A stretch of 5,400 nucleotides of DNA from Dehalococcoidia bacterium (GCA_016844365.1 JAENIT010000055.1:1-5400), one strand, 5' to 3'. Shown: positions 1 through 3,718, counted from the first letter of the stretch. Program-made: numbers and translations. Notes: generated by a model not told the origin, from the sequence alone.

Positions 1-1
1 A

Positions 2-268
2 AATCAGGACACGACCGAGCAGCGGTCCGCTGGGGGTATCACCGCAGCAGCAACATCCGCCGCCCAGACCACTACGCCAGTGGTGCCCGCTACACCGACC
101 GCTACGCCAGTGGTACCGGCTGCGCCGCCTAAACTCCATACCACCGGAGGCGCCGCTCCTTTACCTGTGGTGGGAGCACTCGCTCTGAGCGGTCTGGTCA
201 TCACGGGGATAGGATGGGCGCTGGGCTGGCGCTTGCAGAAAGGCCCCGTTAGAGACGTAGTACCATAA
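2..268 (+). CDS. C-terminal part of a Thr/Pro-rich surface protein with sorting-signal-like anchor (5' end outside window)
   Basis: The frame is open from the left edge and stops with TAA at 266-268, so only the last 88 residues are seen. The visible part starts with a low-complexity Ala/Thr/Pro stretch holding two copies of a ten-residue unit (TTPVVPATPT then ATPVVPAAPP; 13 identical bases at 72-84 and 102-114). It continues with HTTGGAAPLP, a hydrophobic segment of about 20 residues (VVGALALSGLVITGIGWALG) and a short tail with R and K. TGG plus helix plus basic tail resembles a degenerate LPxTG cell-surface sorting signal, or simply a C-terminal membrane anchor behind a flexible stalk. A canonical LPxTG is absent. 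The function of the outside domain cannot be told because the N-terminus is missing. The ATG-less upstream part is real coding sequence, not a new start near 80. Confidence 0.72.
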   Translation, partial: NQDTTEQRSAGGITAAATSAAQTTTPVVPATPTATPVVPAAPPKLHTTGGAAPLPVVGALALSGLVITGIGWALGWRLQKGPVRDVVP

Positions 269-305
269 AGCCACGCCTACAAAGGAAGGCCGCCGTTACC
301 TTCTG

Positions 306-413
306 ATGGCATTAGCCAAAGAGGAACAGTTTAGAGAACGCCAGTGCATGGGATTTACACTAAAACCCGGCCAGTGGCACCAGCGGACCTGCGTGATCCC
401 GTTGTACTATTAG
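306..413 (+). CDS. possible 35-aa two-cysteine micro-protein
   Basis: This is a short ATG-to-TAG frame of 35 residues, MALAKEEQFRERQC at the start and LKPGQWHQRTCVIPLYY at the end. It has a charged N-terminal half, cysteines at 14 and 29, and an aromatic end (YY). The nearest SD-like stretch, AAAGGAAGG at 281-289, is 16 bases from the ATG, which is rather far, so the start is not well supported. It sits alone in the 186-base gap between the surface-protein stop and the next membrane-protein gene, in the same direction as both. The amino-acid composition looks protein-like and the aromatic/Cys spacing is suggestive, but I do not recognise a family. It may be a chance frame. Confidence 0.35.
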   Translation: MALAKEEQFRERQCMGFTLKPGQWHQRTCVIPLYY

Positions 414-454
414 AGAATGGGCGATTAGTTGCCCAATAGGAGAAAGGAAGAGAA

Positions 455-727
455 ATGGCACAAGCACCTGAGCGCACCGTAGTGATCAACGGGTCAGGAG
501 GAGGCAGTGGAGGCATGGGTATGGGCATCATGCTGGGAGCGATTCTGGTAGTGGTCTTGGGCATAGGCCTCCTCTGGTTTGTCATGTCTGGTTCCGGGAC
601 GGACAAGCCAATCGCGATTAGCCCTACGATTAACATCGGGGCGCCCGAAATTAATGTCCCCGCGACCGACATTAAGATCCCAGATACCATTACCATCAAT
701 CCGCCAGTGAACGCTCCGGCCCCTTAG
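455..727 (+). CDS. small single-pass membrane protein with INVP-like C-terminal repeats
   Basis: The 90-residue product has three parts. Residues 1-20 are a polar start that turns into a Gly/Ser linker (SGGGSGG). Residues 22-44 are one hydrophobic helix (GMGIMLGAILVVVLGIGLLWFV). Residues 45-90 are an outside or periplasmic tail built from short units with alternating Ile and a Pro: PTINIGAP, EINVPA, TDIKIP, DTITINPP. Alternating I-x-I/V suggests short beta strands, and the tail has almost no charge. The start is well chosen: AGGAGAAAGGAAG at 439-450 lies just before ATG. Small proteins with a Gly-rich linker, one helix and N-V-P-type repeats occur as uncharacterised proteins in several Gram-positive-like and Chloroflexota genomes; this is recall, not a search. 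No enzymatic motif is visible. A hairpin follows 14 bases after the stop, so it may be a single-gene transcript. Confidence 0.8.
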   Translation: MAQAPERTVVINGSGGGSGGMGMGIMLGAILVVVLGIGLLWFVMSGSGTDKPIAISPTINIGAPEINVPATDIKIPDTITINPPVNAPAP

Positions 728-741
728 ACCGTCTTCGGCTC

Positions 742-767
742 CGGGGTCGGCGCGATGGCCGATTCCG
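742..767 (+). terminator. hairpin 3' of the 90-aa membrane protein, no U-tract
   Basis: CGGGGTCGGC (742-751) pairs with GCCGATTCCG (758-767) around a GCGATG loop: ten pairs, of which two are G-U. It begins 14 bases after the TAG of the upstream gene. No T-run follows, so it is not a textbook intrinsic terminator; it could stop transcription weakly, protect the 3' end, or be an RNA element. An 8-base direct repeat AGACCGTC (726-733 and 773-780) brackets the hairpin. Confidence 0.45.
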
Positions 768-784
768 AGTGCAGACCGTCGTTA

Positions 785-817
785 TAAGGAGACGTTTGCC
801 CCCCTTCAGGGGCTAAA
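785..817 (+). promoter_or_regulatory. orphan SD, 6-codon TTG mini-ORF and hairpin in the leader of the zinc-ribbon gene
   Basis: AAGGAG at 785-790 is a good SD with no annotated gene behind it. Five bases later a TTG (796-798) opens a six-residue frame, MPPFRG, ending in TAA at 814-816. The same bases form a hairpin: TTTGCCCC (795-802) with GGGGC-T-AAA (809-817, one bulged T), loop CCTTCA. The zinc-ribbon ATG follows 26 bases downstream. This could be an attenuation-like leader or a chance combination; the sequence alone cannot decide. Confidence 0.25.
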
Positions 818-842
818 TAAGCTGACGTGGATGGGAGACGTA

Positions 843-1007
843 ATGTGGTTGTTAAAGGCGTGCCCGAAATGCGGAGGAGACCTCAATAAGCTACCTTATC
901 TCGACGGCCCGGCGATAGAGTGCCTGCAGTGCGGCCGGGTGCTTTCAAGAGAGGAAGCGCAAATGTCGGAACTGCAGCTCAGCACACGGTCCCAGACCAA
1001 GACTTAG
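843..1007 (+). CDS. 54-aa zinc-ribbon micro-protein (CxxC-x16-CxxC)
   Basis: The 54-residue frame reads MWLLKACPKCGGDL at the start and carries cysteines at 7, 10, 27 and 30 in two knuckles, CPKCGGDL and CLQCGRVL. This is the pattern of a zinc-ribbon that binds one structural zinc ion. The turns (C-G-G and C-G-R) are typical of zinc ribbons. The C-terminal 20 residues (EEAQMSELQLSTRSQTKT) are polar and probably disordered. Such one-knuckle-pair micro-proteins often help a partner contact nucleic acid or another protein; the partner here is unknown. The start ATG has a modest SD (GGGAG, 833-837). It lies between the leader hairpin and dps, same direction, 63 bases before dps, so co-transcription with dps is plausible. 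The overlapping frame from 920 to 1192 is a shadow. Confidence 0.72.
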   Translation: MWLLKACPKCGGDLNKLPYLDGPAIECLQCGRVLSREEAQMSELQLSTRSQTKT

Positions 1008-1070
1008 CCAGTGTGACAGCCGTCGCTAGCTCTTACAATTACCAGTCACGGCCAAAAAGAGGAATTAGCT

Positions 1071-1556
1071 ATGCAAAAAACCGAACCAGATATTCTCGGC
1101 CTCCCAGGAATAGAGGAGGCCTTGCGGGACCGGCTGGTGGCAGACCTCAACCAGAACCTGGCCAATCTGTCCGACCTGGCTGCTGCTTATAAACAAGCGC
1201 ACTGGAATGTGATAGGGGCCGATTTCGCCCAATTGCACGCCCTGTTCGACCAATTCACCGTCCAGGTGCGAGAGCACATGGACGTGATTGCCGAGCGTGC
1301 TGTTGCCCTAGGCGGGGCAGCGCACGGCACACTTCATGCAGCAGCCGAGCACAGTGTGCTCCGCCCCTTCCCAGTAGATGAGCGCAGCCAGCGGCGACTG
1401 CTTGAAGAGTTGGTGTCCCGCATTAACAAAGTGGACATGAGTCTCAGACAAGCCATGAACGCCTGTGGTGAAGAGTTGGCAAGTCAGGACGTCTACATTG
1501 AGGTTGTGCGTGGCATCGAAAAGCAGCGCTGGATGCTCCAAGCCCATCTGGCCTAG
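1071..1556 (+). CDS. dps: Dps-family DNA-protecting ferritin-like protein
   Basis: Dps proteins assemble into hollow 12-subunit shells that oxidise Fe(II), preferably with hydrogen peroxide, and store the ferric core; many also coat DNA in stress and stationary phase. All the inter-subunit ferroxidase residues known from E. coli Dps (His51, His63, Asp67, Asp78, Glu82) have counterparts here: His44 in KQAHWNVIG, His56 and Asp60 in QLHALFD, Asp71 and Glu75 in HMDVIAERAVALGG. Length (161 residues) is normal for the family. The N-terminal tail (MQKTEPDILGLPG) lacks the Lys-rich DNA-binding extension of E. coli Dps, so DNA binding is uncertain while iron oxidation is well supported. The C-terminal Trp154 region (KQRWMLQAHLA) matches the usual last helix. 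SD AGAGGA at 1058-1063, seven bases before ATG. Its last 15 coding bases and stop are repeated at 1944-1961 (see the tandem duplication). Confidence 0.96.
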   Translation: MQKTEPDILGLPGIEEALRDRLVADLNQNLANLSDLAAAYKQAHWNVIGADFAQLHALFDQFTVQVREHMDVIAERAVALGGAAHGTLHAAAEHSVLRPFPVDERSQRRLLEELVSRINKVDMSLRQAMNACGEELASQDVYIEVVRGIEKQRWMLQAHLA

Positions 1557-1593
1557 CCAGTAGTGGAACCGATCAAGTAGTGATGGGCAGCTA

Positions 1594-1653
1594 TCGTTCT
1601 TATTGCGCTCGCTCGCCGAAAAAGTGGGACCACGAGAATAAACATCACAAAAG
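1594..1653 (+). promoter_or_regulatory. conserved csbD leader, copy 1
   Basis: This 60-base stretch is nearly identical to 1997-2057 ahead of the second csbD, while the bases just outside it differ more. It contains the exact 26-base run starting TCGTTCTTATTGCGC, and GTGGGACCAC (1624-1633), whose arms GTGG/CCAC form a small inverted repeat. It does not stay open as one frame in both copies (TAA ends it in copy 1), so conservation is not due to coding. I see no convincing -35/-10 pair. It may hold a promoter for an alternative sigma factor, or a shared RNA leader. Confidence 0.4.
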
Positions 1654-1667
1654 TATAGGAGGAAGCT

Positions 1668-1934
1668 ATGAGTAAGTTTTCTGGAGGAAAGTTACCTATC
1701 TTGCTTGTGACGGTCGTGGCGATAGCGGTGATGGCGAACCAGTATCGGATCAACCAGTATCAGATCATAGGTAAGTGGCACGAGATAAAGGGTAGGGTCA
1801 GGGAGAAGTGGGGTGATCTCACCGATGACGACATCGCCCAGGCCCGCGGGAAACTGGAGGAGCTGGTCGGCAAGATTCAGCAGAAGCACGGCGGGACCCG
1901 AGGGCAGGTCCTGCGTCAGTTGCAGGATCTGTAA
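1668..1934 (+). CDS. membrane-anchored CsbD-family stress protein, copy 1
   Basis: The 88-residue product has an N-terminal hydrophobic segment (residues 9-24, LPILLVTVVAIAVMAN) followed by a CsbD/YjbJ domain from about residue 35: GKWHEIKGRVREKWGDLTDDD, then ARGKLEELVGKIQQKHGGT. This matches the family signature (G-x-W-x-x-x-K-G-x-V-x-E-x-W-G-x-L-T-D-D-D ... G-K-x-x-x-L-x-G-K-I-Q). CsbD is a sigma-B-controlled general stress protein in Bacillus and YjbJ an abundant stress protein in E. coli; the molecular activity is not established. Most CsbD proteins are soluble, so the helix would tether this one to the membrane with the domain probably cytoplasmic. SD AGGAGGA at 1657-1663, four bases before ATG. 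It follows dps by 111 bases. Residues 24-33 (NQYRINQYQI) come from an internal 15-bp duplication absent from copy 2. Confidence 0.9.
   Translation: MSKFSGGKLPILLVTVVAIAVMANQYRINQYQIIGKWHEIKGRVREKWGDLTDDDIAQARGKLEELVGKIQQKHGGTRGQVLRQLQDL
1737..1766 (+). repeat. 15-bp tandem duplication inside csbD copy 1
   Basis: AACCAGTATCGGATC (1737-1751) is followed directly by AACCAGTATCAGATC (1752-1766), one mismatch. It adds five residues (NQYRI/NQYQI) just after the membrane helix. The second csbD has a single NQYR here, so the insertion arose after, or was lost since, the gene duplication. The frame is kept. Confidence 0.85.
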
Positions 1935-1996
1935 TTCTGCATTGCCCATCTGGCCTAGCCAATGGTGGAACCAATCCAAATAGAGGTGGTCAGCTT

Positions 1997-2057
1997 TCGT
2001 TCTTATTGCGCTCGCTCGCCGATGAAAGTGGGACCACGAGAATAAGCATCACAAAAG
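1997..2057 (+). promoter_or_regulatory. conserved csbD leader, copy 2
   Basis: This is the counterpart of 1594-1653. It keeps the 26-base run and GTGGGACCAC (2028-2037), with a two-base change (TG) after GCCGA and one A/G change in AATAAGCATC. A frame opening at TTG 2004-2006 happens to run into csbD2 without a stop, but the same frame is closed in copy 1, so it is not a real N-terminal extension. Confidence 0.4.
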
Positions 2058-2083
2058 GAATACGGAAAGTATCGGAGGAAGTC

Positions 2084-2353
2084 ATGAAGAAGTTTTCCTG
2101 GGGTAAAGTATCTGTCTGGCTCCTGACGGCCGCGGCGATGGCGGTCATGATGAACCAGTATCGGGAAGGTGGTAAGTGGCTCGAGATGAAGGGTAGGGTC
2201 AGGGAAAAGTGGGGTGATCTCACCGATGACGACTTCTCCCAAGCCCACGGGAAGCTGGAGGAGCTGGCCAGCAAGATTCAGCAGAAGTACGGAGGGACCA
2301 AAGAGCAGGTCAGGCGACAGTTGCACGAGATCTCCAAGCCTGAGGCTGCTTAG
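2084..2353 (+). CDS. membrane-anchored CsbD-family stress protein, copy 2
   Basis: This 89-residue paralogue of the upstream gene is about two-thirds identical to it. The N-terminal helix is KVSVWLLTAAAMAVMMN (residues 8-24). The CsbD core GKWLEMKGRVREKWGDLTDDD and HGKLEELASKIQQKYGGT is almost unchanged, with 15 consecutive identical residues (KGRVREKWGDLTDDD). Differences gather in the membrane helix and at the C-terminus, which here ends in SKPEAA. I start at ATG 2084 because GGAGGA (2074-2079) precedes it and because copy 1 starts at the matching place; a longer version starting upstream at the TTG near 2006 would translate the conserved leader. Keeping both copies suggests dosage or divergent membrane association. 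A perfect hairpin starts 16 bases after the stop. Confidence 0.9.
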   Translation: MKKFSWGKVSVWLLTAAAMAVMMNQYREGGKWLEMKGRVREKWGDLTDDDFSQAHGKLEELASKIQQKYGGTKEQVRRQLHEISKPEAA

Positions 2354-2369
2354 GCGGCTCAATCCACCA

Positions 2370-2408
2370 GGCTTGCGCCACCGCCTCAGTAATAGGGTGG
2401 CGCAAGCC
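2370..2408 (+). terminator. perfect 13-bp hairpin closing the dps-csbD block
   Basis: GGCTTGCGCCACC (2370-2382) and GGTGGCGCAAGCC (2396-2408) are exact reverse complements around a 13-base loop. It begins 16 bases after the csbD2 stop, the place expected for a terminator. No U-tract follows (CCTCCTCAGAAC), so it would be an unusual intrinsic terminator or a 3'-end stabiliser. It may end a dps-csbD-csbD transcript. Confidence 0.65.
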
Positions 2409-2524
2409 CCTCCTCAGAACCAGGCGTGTAGAACACAGAAGGCTCGCCTTACTCAACAATGCAGCCCGCAGTAACGATAAAGTCCAAAGGTGGACGAAGA
2501 TCGAGGACACGAGAAGGAGATAAG

Positions 2525-2602
2525 ATATCGAAAAGGGGTGGAAATAAGGCGAAGCAGCCTTCGAAGCCTCCCATGATAGACAAGGGACCCAAGAACAAAT
2601 GA
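2525..2602 (+). CDS. 25-aa basic Pro-rich peptide gene, copy 1, ATA at the start position
   Basis: Aligned with the copy at 3618-3695, this frame has the same length (26 codons) and the same organisation: basic Gly-rich start SKRGGNK, Pro/Lys middle QPSKPP, and the invariant PMIDKGPK before the stop. Seventeen of 24 residues after the first are identical and 23 bases (2573-2595) are unchanged. A good SD, AAGGAG at 2514-2519, lies five bases ahead, but the first codon is ATA, not ATG. Either ATA is used inefficiently, or the gene has lost its start, or translation begins at the in-frame ATG 2459, which would give 47 residues but has no SD. A GTCCA-AAGG-TGGAC hairpin (2482-2495) precedes the SD. 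I know no family for this peptide. Eight basic against one acidic residue suggests nucleic-acid or membrane contact; this is inference. Confidence 0.5.
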   Translation: MSKRGGNKAKQPSKPPMIDKGPKNK

Positions 2603-2649
2603 CGGTGGCGGGCGTATATGCCAGCGTGACAGACAATCCATGTAAGAGC

Positions 2650-2687
2650 GGAGGAGCCTAGAAGGTCATCCTTAGGGTAGGGTAGGG
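2650..2687 (+). promoter_or_regulatory. orphan SD and triple TAGGG repeat before the 153-aa gene
   Basis: GGAGGAG (2650-2656) is an excellent SD but no start codon stands within ten bases. Further on, TAGGG occurs three times in a row (2673-2687) and ends four bases before the ATG of the next gene, occupying its ribosome-binding position. GGG-rich units pair only partly with anti-SD. Three G3 tracts are one short of a classical quadruplex. A change in repeat number would change spacing. Confidence 0.4.
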
Positions 2688-2691
2688 ATAG

Positions 2692-3153
2692 ATGATTCAC
2701 ATCCCAATGCTGAATCGAGTCTTCGACAGATTGTCCAGTCCACTCGTAGGGCGCAATAGATGGCAAGCGCCTAGAGTCAATGGCTTAATGCTCCCTCTAG
2801 GGGTCACCCTTTTTGCCCTTCTTATAGGAACACAGATACCGTCGGCCATCCCCACAACCCAAGACGCTAAAGTAGACAGCGCTAGCATTCAAACCCGTGT
2901 GCTTTCCTTTGCTGAAACCTGGCAACCGGATGTGGACCCTTTGGTAGAAGTGAGAAATCACACAATGGCAAAGCGAAGCAACGCGAATGGTGTTATAATG
3001 GATGGTACCCGGTATTACTACATGATGCCCAATGCCCCTAGCTATGATCCTATTACTCTGGGAGTGGCTAAGGAGTACGAGGTAATCTCCGTGGTGAACC
3101 CTGGGACTCACTGGGAGGTGGTTATCTACCGCTTGCCAGTACAAGCGCCCTAA
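2692..3153 (+). CDS. membrane-anchored protein with a C-terminal domain of unknown family
   Basis: The 153-residue product has a basic N-terminal region of about 30 residues, one hydrophobic segment (about 31-50, GLMLPLGVTLFALLIGTQIP) and an extracytoplasmic-looking part of about 100 residues. The latter ends in a compact region rich in aromatic and beta-prone residues: NGVIMDGTRYYYMMPNAPSYDP, then VAKEYEVISVVNPGTHWEVVIYRLP. The regular alternation suggests a small beta-fold domain. It has no cysteine and no recognisable catalytic motif, and I do not recognise the family. With the basic residues before the helix the N-terminus should stay inside. Start choice is uncertain: ATG 2692 has only a TAGGG-repeat ahead of it, and ATG 2707 or 2788 are alternatives, of which 2788 would leave a signal-peptide-like start. 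It is followed after 23 bases by the GTG leader ORF, so co-transcription with the zinc micro-protein is likely. Confidence 0.75.
   Translation: MIHIPMLNRVFDRLSSPLVGRNRWQAPRVNGLMLPLGVTLFALLIGTQIPSAIPTTQDAKVDSASIQTRVLSFAETWQPDVDPLVEVRNHTMAKRSNANGVIMDGTRYYYMMPNAPSYDPITLGVAKEYEVISVVNPGTHWEVVIYRLPVQAP
2991..2999 (+). promoter_or_regulatory. possible internal extended -10 promoter (TGTTATAAT)
   Basis: TG-T-TATAAT is a perfect extended -10 element inside the 153-aa gene, about 180 bases ahead of the leader ORF and zinc micro-protein. No good -35 stands at the right distance, which extended -10 promoters tolerate. It could give the downstream small genes independent transcription, or be chance within coding sequence. 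Confidence 0.25.
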
Positions 3154-3176
3154 CAAAGTTCTATAGGAGGAGTACC

Positions 3177-3209
3177 GTGAAACTTGGGCATATTGTTAAG
3201 ACGCCATGA
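3177..3209 (+). CDS. 10-aa GTG leader peptide coupled to the zinc micro-protein
   Basis: AGGAGGAG at 3165-3172, the strongest SD in this region, is followed by GTG and the ten-residue frame MKLGHIVKTP. The frame ends in TGA overlapping the ATG of the next gene (ATGA, 3206-3209). The downstream ATG has no SD of its own and its frame is closed just upstream by TAA (3197-3199), so ribosomes most likely reach it by terminating here and restarting. This is the arrangement of a translational-coupling leader. No codon run for one amino acid is visible, so attenuation by starvation is not indicated. Confidence 0.55.
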   Translation: MKLGHIVKTP

Positions 3210-3376
3210 TTTACAACCCCTACGGTATTCCCGAGTGCCAGCACCACTGGGTAGTAGAGACTCCTACGAGCACCTTGATCGAAGGCCGTTGCAAGAAGTG
3301 CGGGGAAACTAAACAGTTTCCCACTGTGCCTGTCAGTACTAGATGGAAGCCCAAAACCAACATGGGTGAGTCTTAA
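3206..3376 (+). CDS. 56-aa zinc-binding micro-protein (C-x-H-H-W ... C-x-x-C-G)
   Basis: The frame gives 56 residues with putative metal ligands Cys11, His13 and/or His14, Cys29 and Cys32, in ECQHHWVVETPTSTLIEG and RCKKCGETKQF. The layout C-Q/T-H-H-W, a loop of about 13 residues, G-x-C-x-x-C-G-x-x-x-x-F recurs in small uncharacterised proteins of actinobacteria and Chloroflexota (recalled, not searched). It looks like a mini zinc finger with a C-H-C-C site. The tail (VSTRWKPKTNMGES) is basic and polar. Function is unknown; partner binding through the zinc fold is likely. Expression should depend on the overlapping ten-codon leader, which carries the SD. A second zinc protein of another type lies at 843-1007. 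The antisense frame over this region is a shadow. Confidence 0.72.
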   Translation: MIYNPYGIPECQHHWVVETPTSTLIEGRCKKCGETKQFPTVPVSTRWKPKTNMGES

Positions 3377-3405
3377 CGCAGTTCCGCGGCGATTGAGGAG
3401 AGGCC

Positions 3406-3501
3406 ATGTCAAGGGCTTTGCTATGCTCGGTAAGTAGCCCCCCTGTGCCGCATGTCCCGCGTTTCCAGCGGTCGCCAACTACTCAGATATTGCCAGAATG
3501 A
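3406..3501 (+). CDS. possible 31-aa ORF downstream of the zinc micro-protein
   Basis: ATG to TGA, 31 residues starting MSRALLCSVSSPPVPHVPRF. An SD GAGGAG (3395-3400) lies five bases before the ATG, better than chance, and the frame starts 29 bases after the zinc micro-protein stop. The product is Pro/Ser/Arg-rich with one Cys and no recognisable fold. Composition is not strongly protein-like, so I keep it only because of the SD and position. Confidence 0.3.
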   Translation: MSRALLCSVSSPPVPHVPRFQRSPTTQILPE

Positions 3502-3617
3502 GGCAGCGGGGACTTAACAGTTACAGATCCCGCAACCAAGCCCCAAGGTAACAGTCGAAATGGTTAATGATACGGTCCGTCGGCCTATTAAGTCTGCGGA
3601 CAGAAGGAGTAGACGTA

Positions 3618-3695
3618 ATGTCGAAAAAAGGTGGGAATCAATCCAAGCGCCCTCCTAAGTCTCCAATGATAGACAAGGGACCCAAGAAAAAATAA
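3618..3695 (+). CDS. 25-aa basic Pro-rich peptide gene, copy 2
   Basis: ATG to TAA with SD AGAAGGAG (3602-3609) eight bases ahead. The peptide starts MSKKGGNQSK, continues RPPKSP and ends PMIDKGPKKK; nine of 25 residues are Lys or Arg and one is acidic. It has no hydrophobic segment, so it should be soluble and unstructured. It is too short for usual gene callers, but the paralogue at 2525-2602 keeps length, frame and most residues, which supports real coding. An in-frame ATG at 3567 would add 17 residues (MIRSVGLLSLRTEGVDV); the SD favours 3618. A GTCCG...CGGAC inverted repeat (3575-3579 with 3597-3601) sits ahead of the SD, as a GTCCA/TGGAC hairpin does in copy 1. Family unknown; a nucleic-acid-binding or ribosome-associated role is a guess from charge. 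Confidence 0.6.
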   Translation: MSKKGGNQSKRPPKSPMIDKGPKKK

Positions 3696-3718
3696 CGGTG
3701 GAACGCGCCTATACCAGC
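3618..3718 (+). repeat. dispersed duplicate of 2525-2625 (peptide gene plus 3' flank)
   Basis: The two peptide-gene regions align without gaps from the start codon to at least 23 bases past the stop: 17 of the first 23 flank bases agree (CGGTGG and CCAGC at identical distances). The longest exact run is 23 bases (ATGATAGACAAGGGACCCAA and on; 2573-2595 and 3666-3688). The repeats are in direct orientation and enclose the 153-aa gene, the leader, the zinc micro-protein and the 31-aa ORF. Confidence 0.75.

Larger units (their letters stand above)
1542..2353 (+). repeat. tandem duplication of a dps-tail / leader / csbD unit
   Basis: Unit 1 (about 1542-1943) and unit 2 (about 1944-2353) align along their whole length. 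Both begin with the same 18 bases, GCCCATCTGGCCTAGCCA, which in unit 1 encode the last four residues and stop of Dps and in unit 2 are a non-coding relic after the first csbD stop. They continue with similar T/GGTGGAACC, then a 26-base identical run (1594-1619 and 1997-2022), then GTGGGACCACGAGAATAA, then the SD and csbD. The relic dps tail shows that the unit was copied from a chromosome arrangement in which csbD already followed dps. The right end of unit 2 diverges after csbD2. Confidence 0.85.

Noticed and set aside
355..699. 114-aa minus-strand frame, Met/Pro-rich
   Set aside because: Antisense to the well-supported 90-aa membrane protein with its own SD; Met-rich composition arises from the reverse complement of repetitive Ile/Asn codons.
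920..1192. 90-aa plus-strand frame
   Set aside because: Overlaps both the zinc-ribbon gene and dps in another frame, Arg/Gly/Pro-rich shadow composition.
1594..2022. CRISPR-like repeat from the two 26-base identical runs
   Set aside because: Only two copies, 403 bases apart, and fully explained by the tandem gene duplication.
2006..2083. N-terminal extension of csbD copy 2 from a TTG near 2006
   Set aside because: The same frame has a stop in copy 1, and both copies have a strong SD right before the ATG used here.
2370..2408. tRNA arm or small structured RNA gene
   Set aside because: A single long hairpin with no second arm, no T-loop motif and no CCA; position after a stop codon fits a transcript end better.
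2310..2766. Overlapping minus-strand frames of 62-108 codons
   Set aside because: Cover the peptide gene and terminator hairpin, no SD, no recognisable domain; mutually overlapping in different frames.
3161..3478. 105-aa minus-strand frame
   Set aside because: Antisense to the zinc micro-protein, whose Cys/His ligand pattern and coupled leader are far stronger evidence.
2525..3718. Mobile element bounded by the peptide-gene repeats
   Set aside because: Repeats are direct and diverged, contain genes rather than terminal inverted repeats, and no transposase or target-site duplication is visible.
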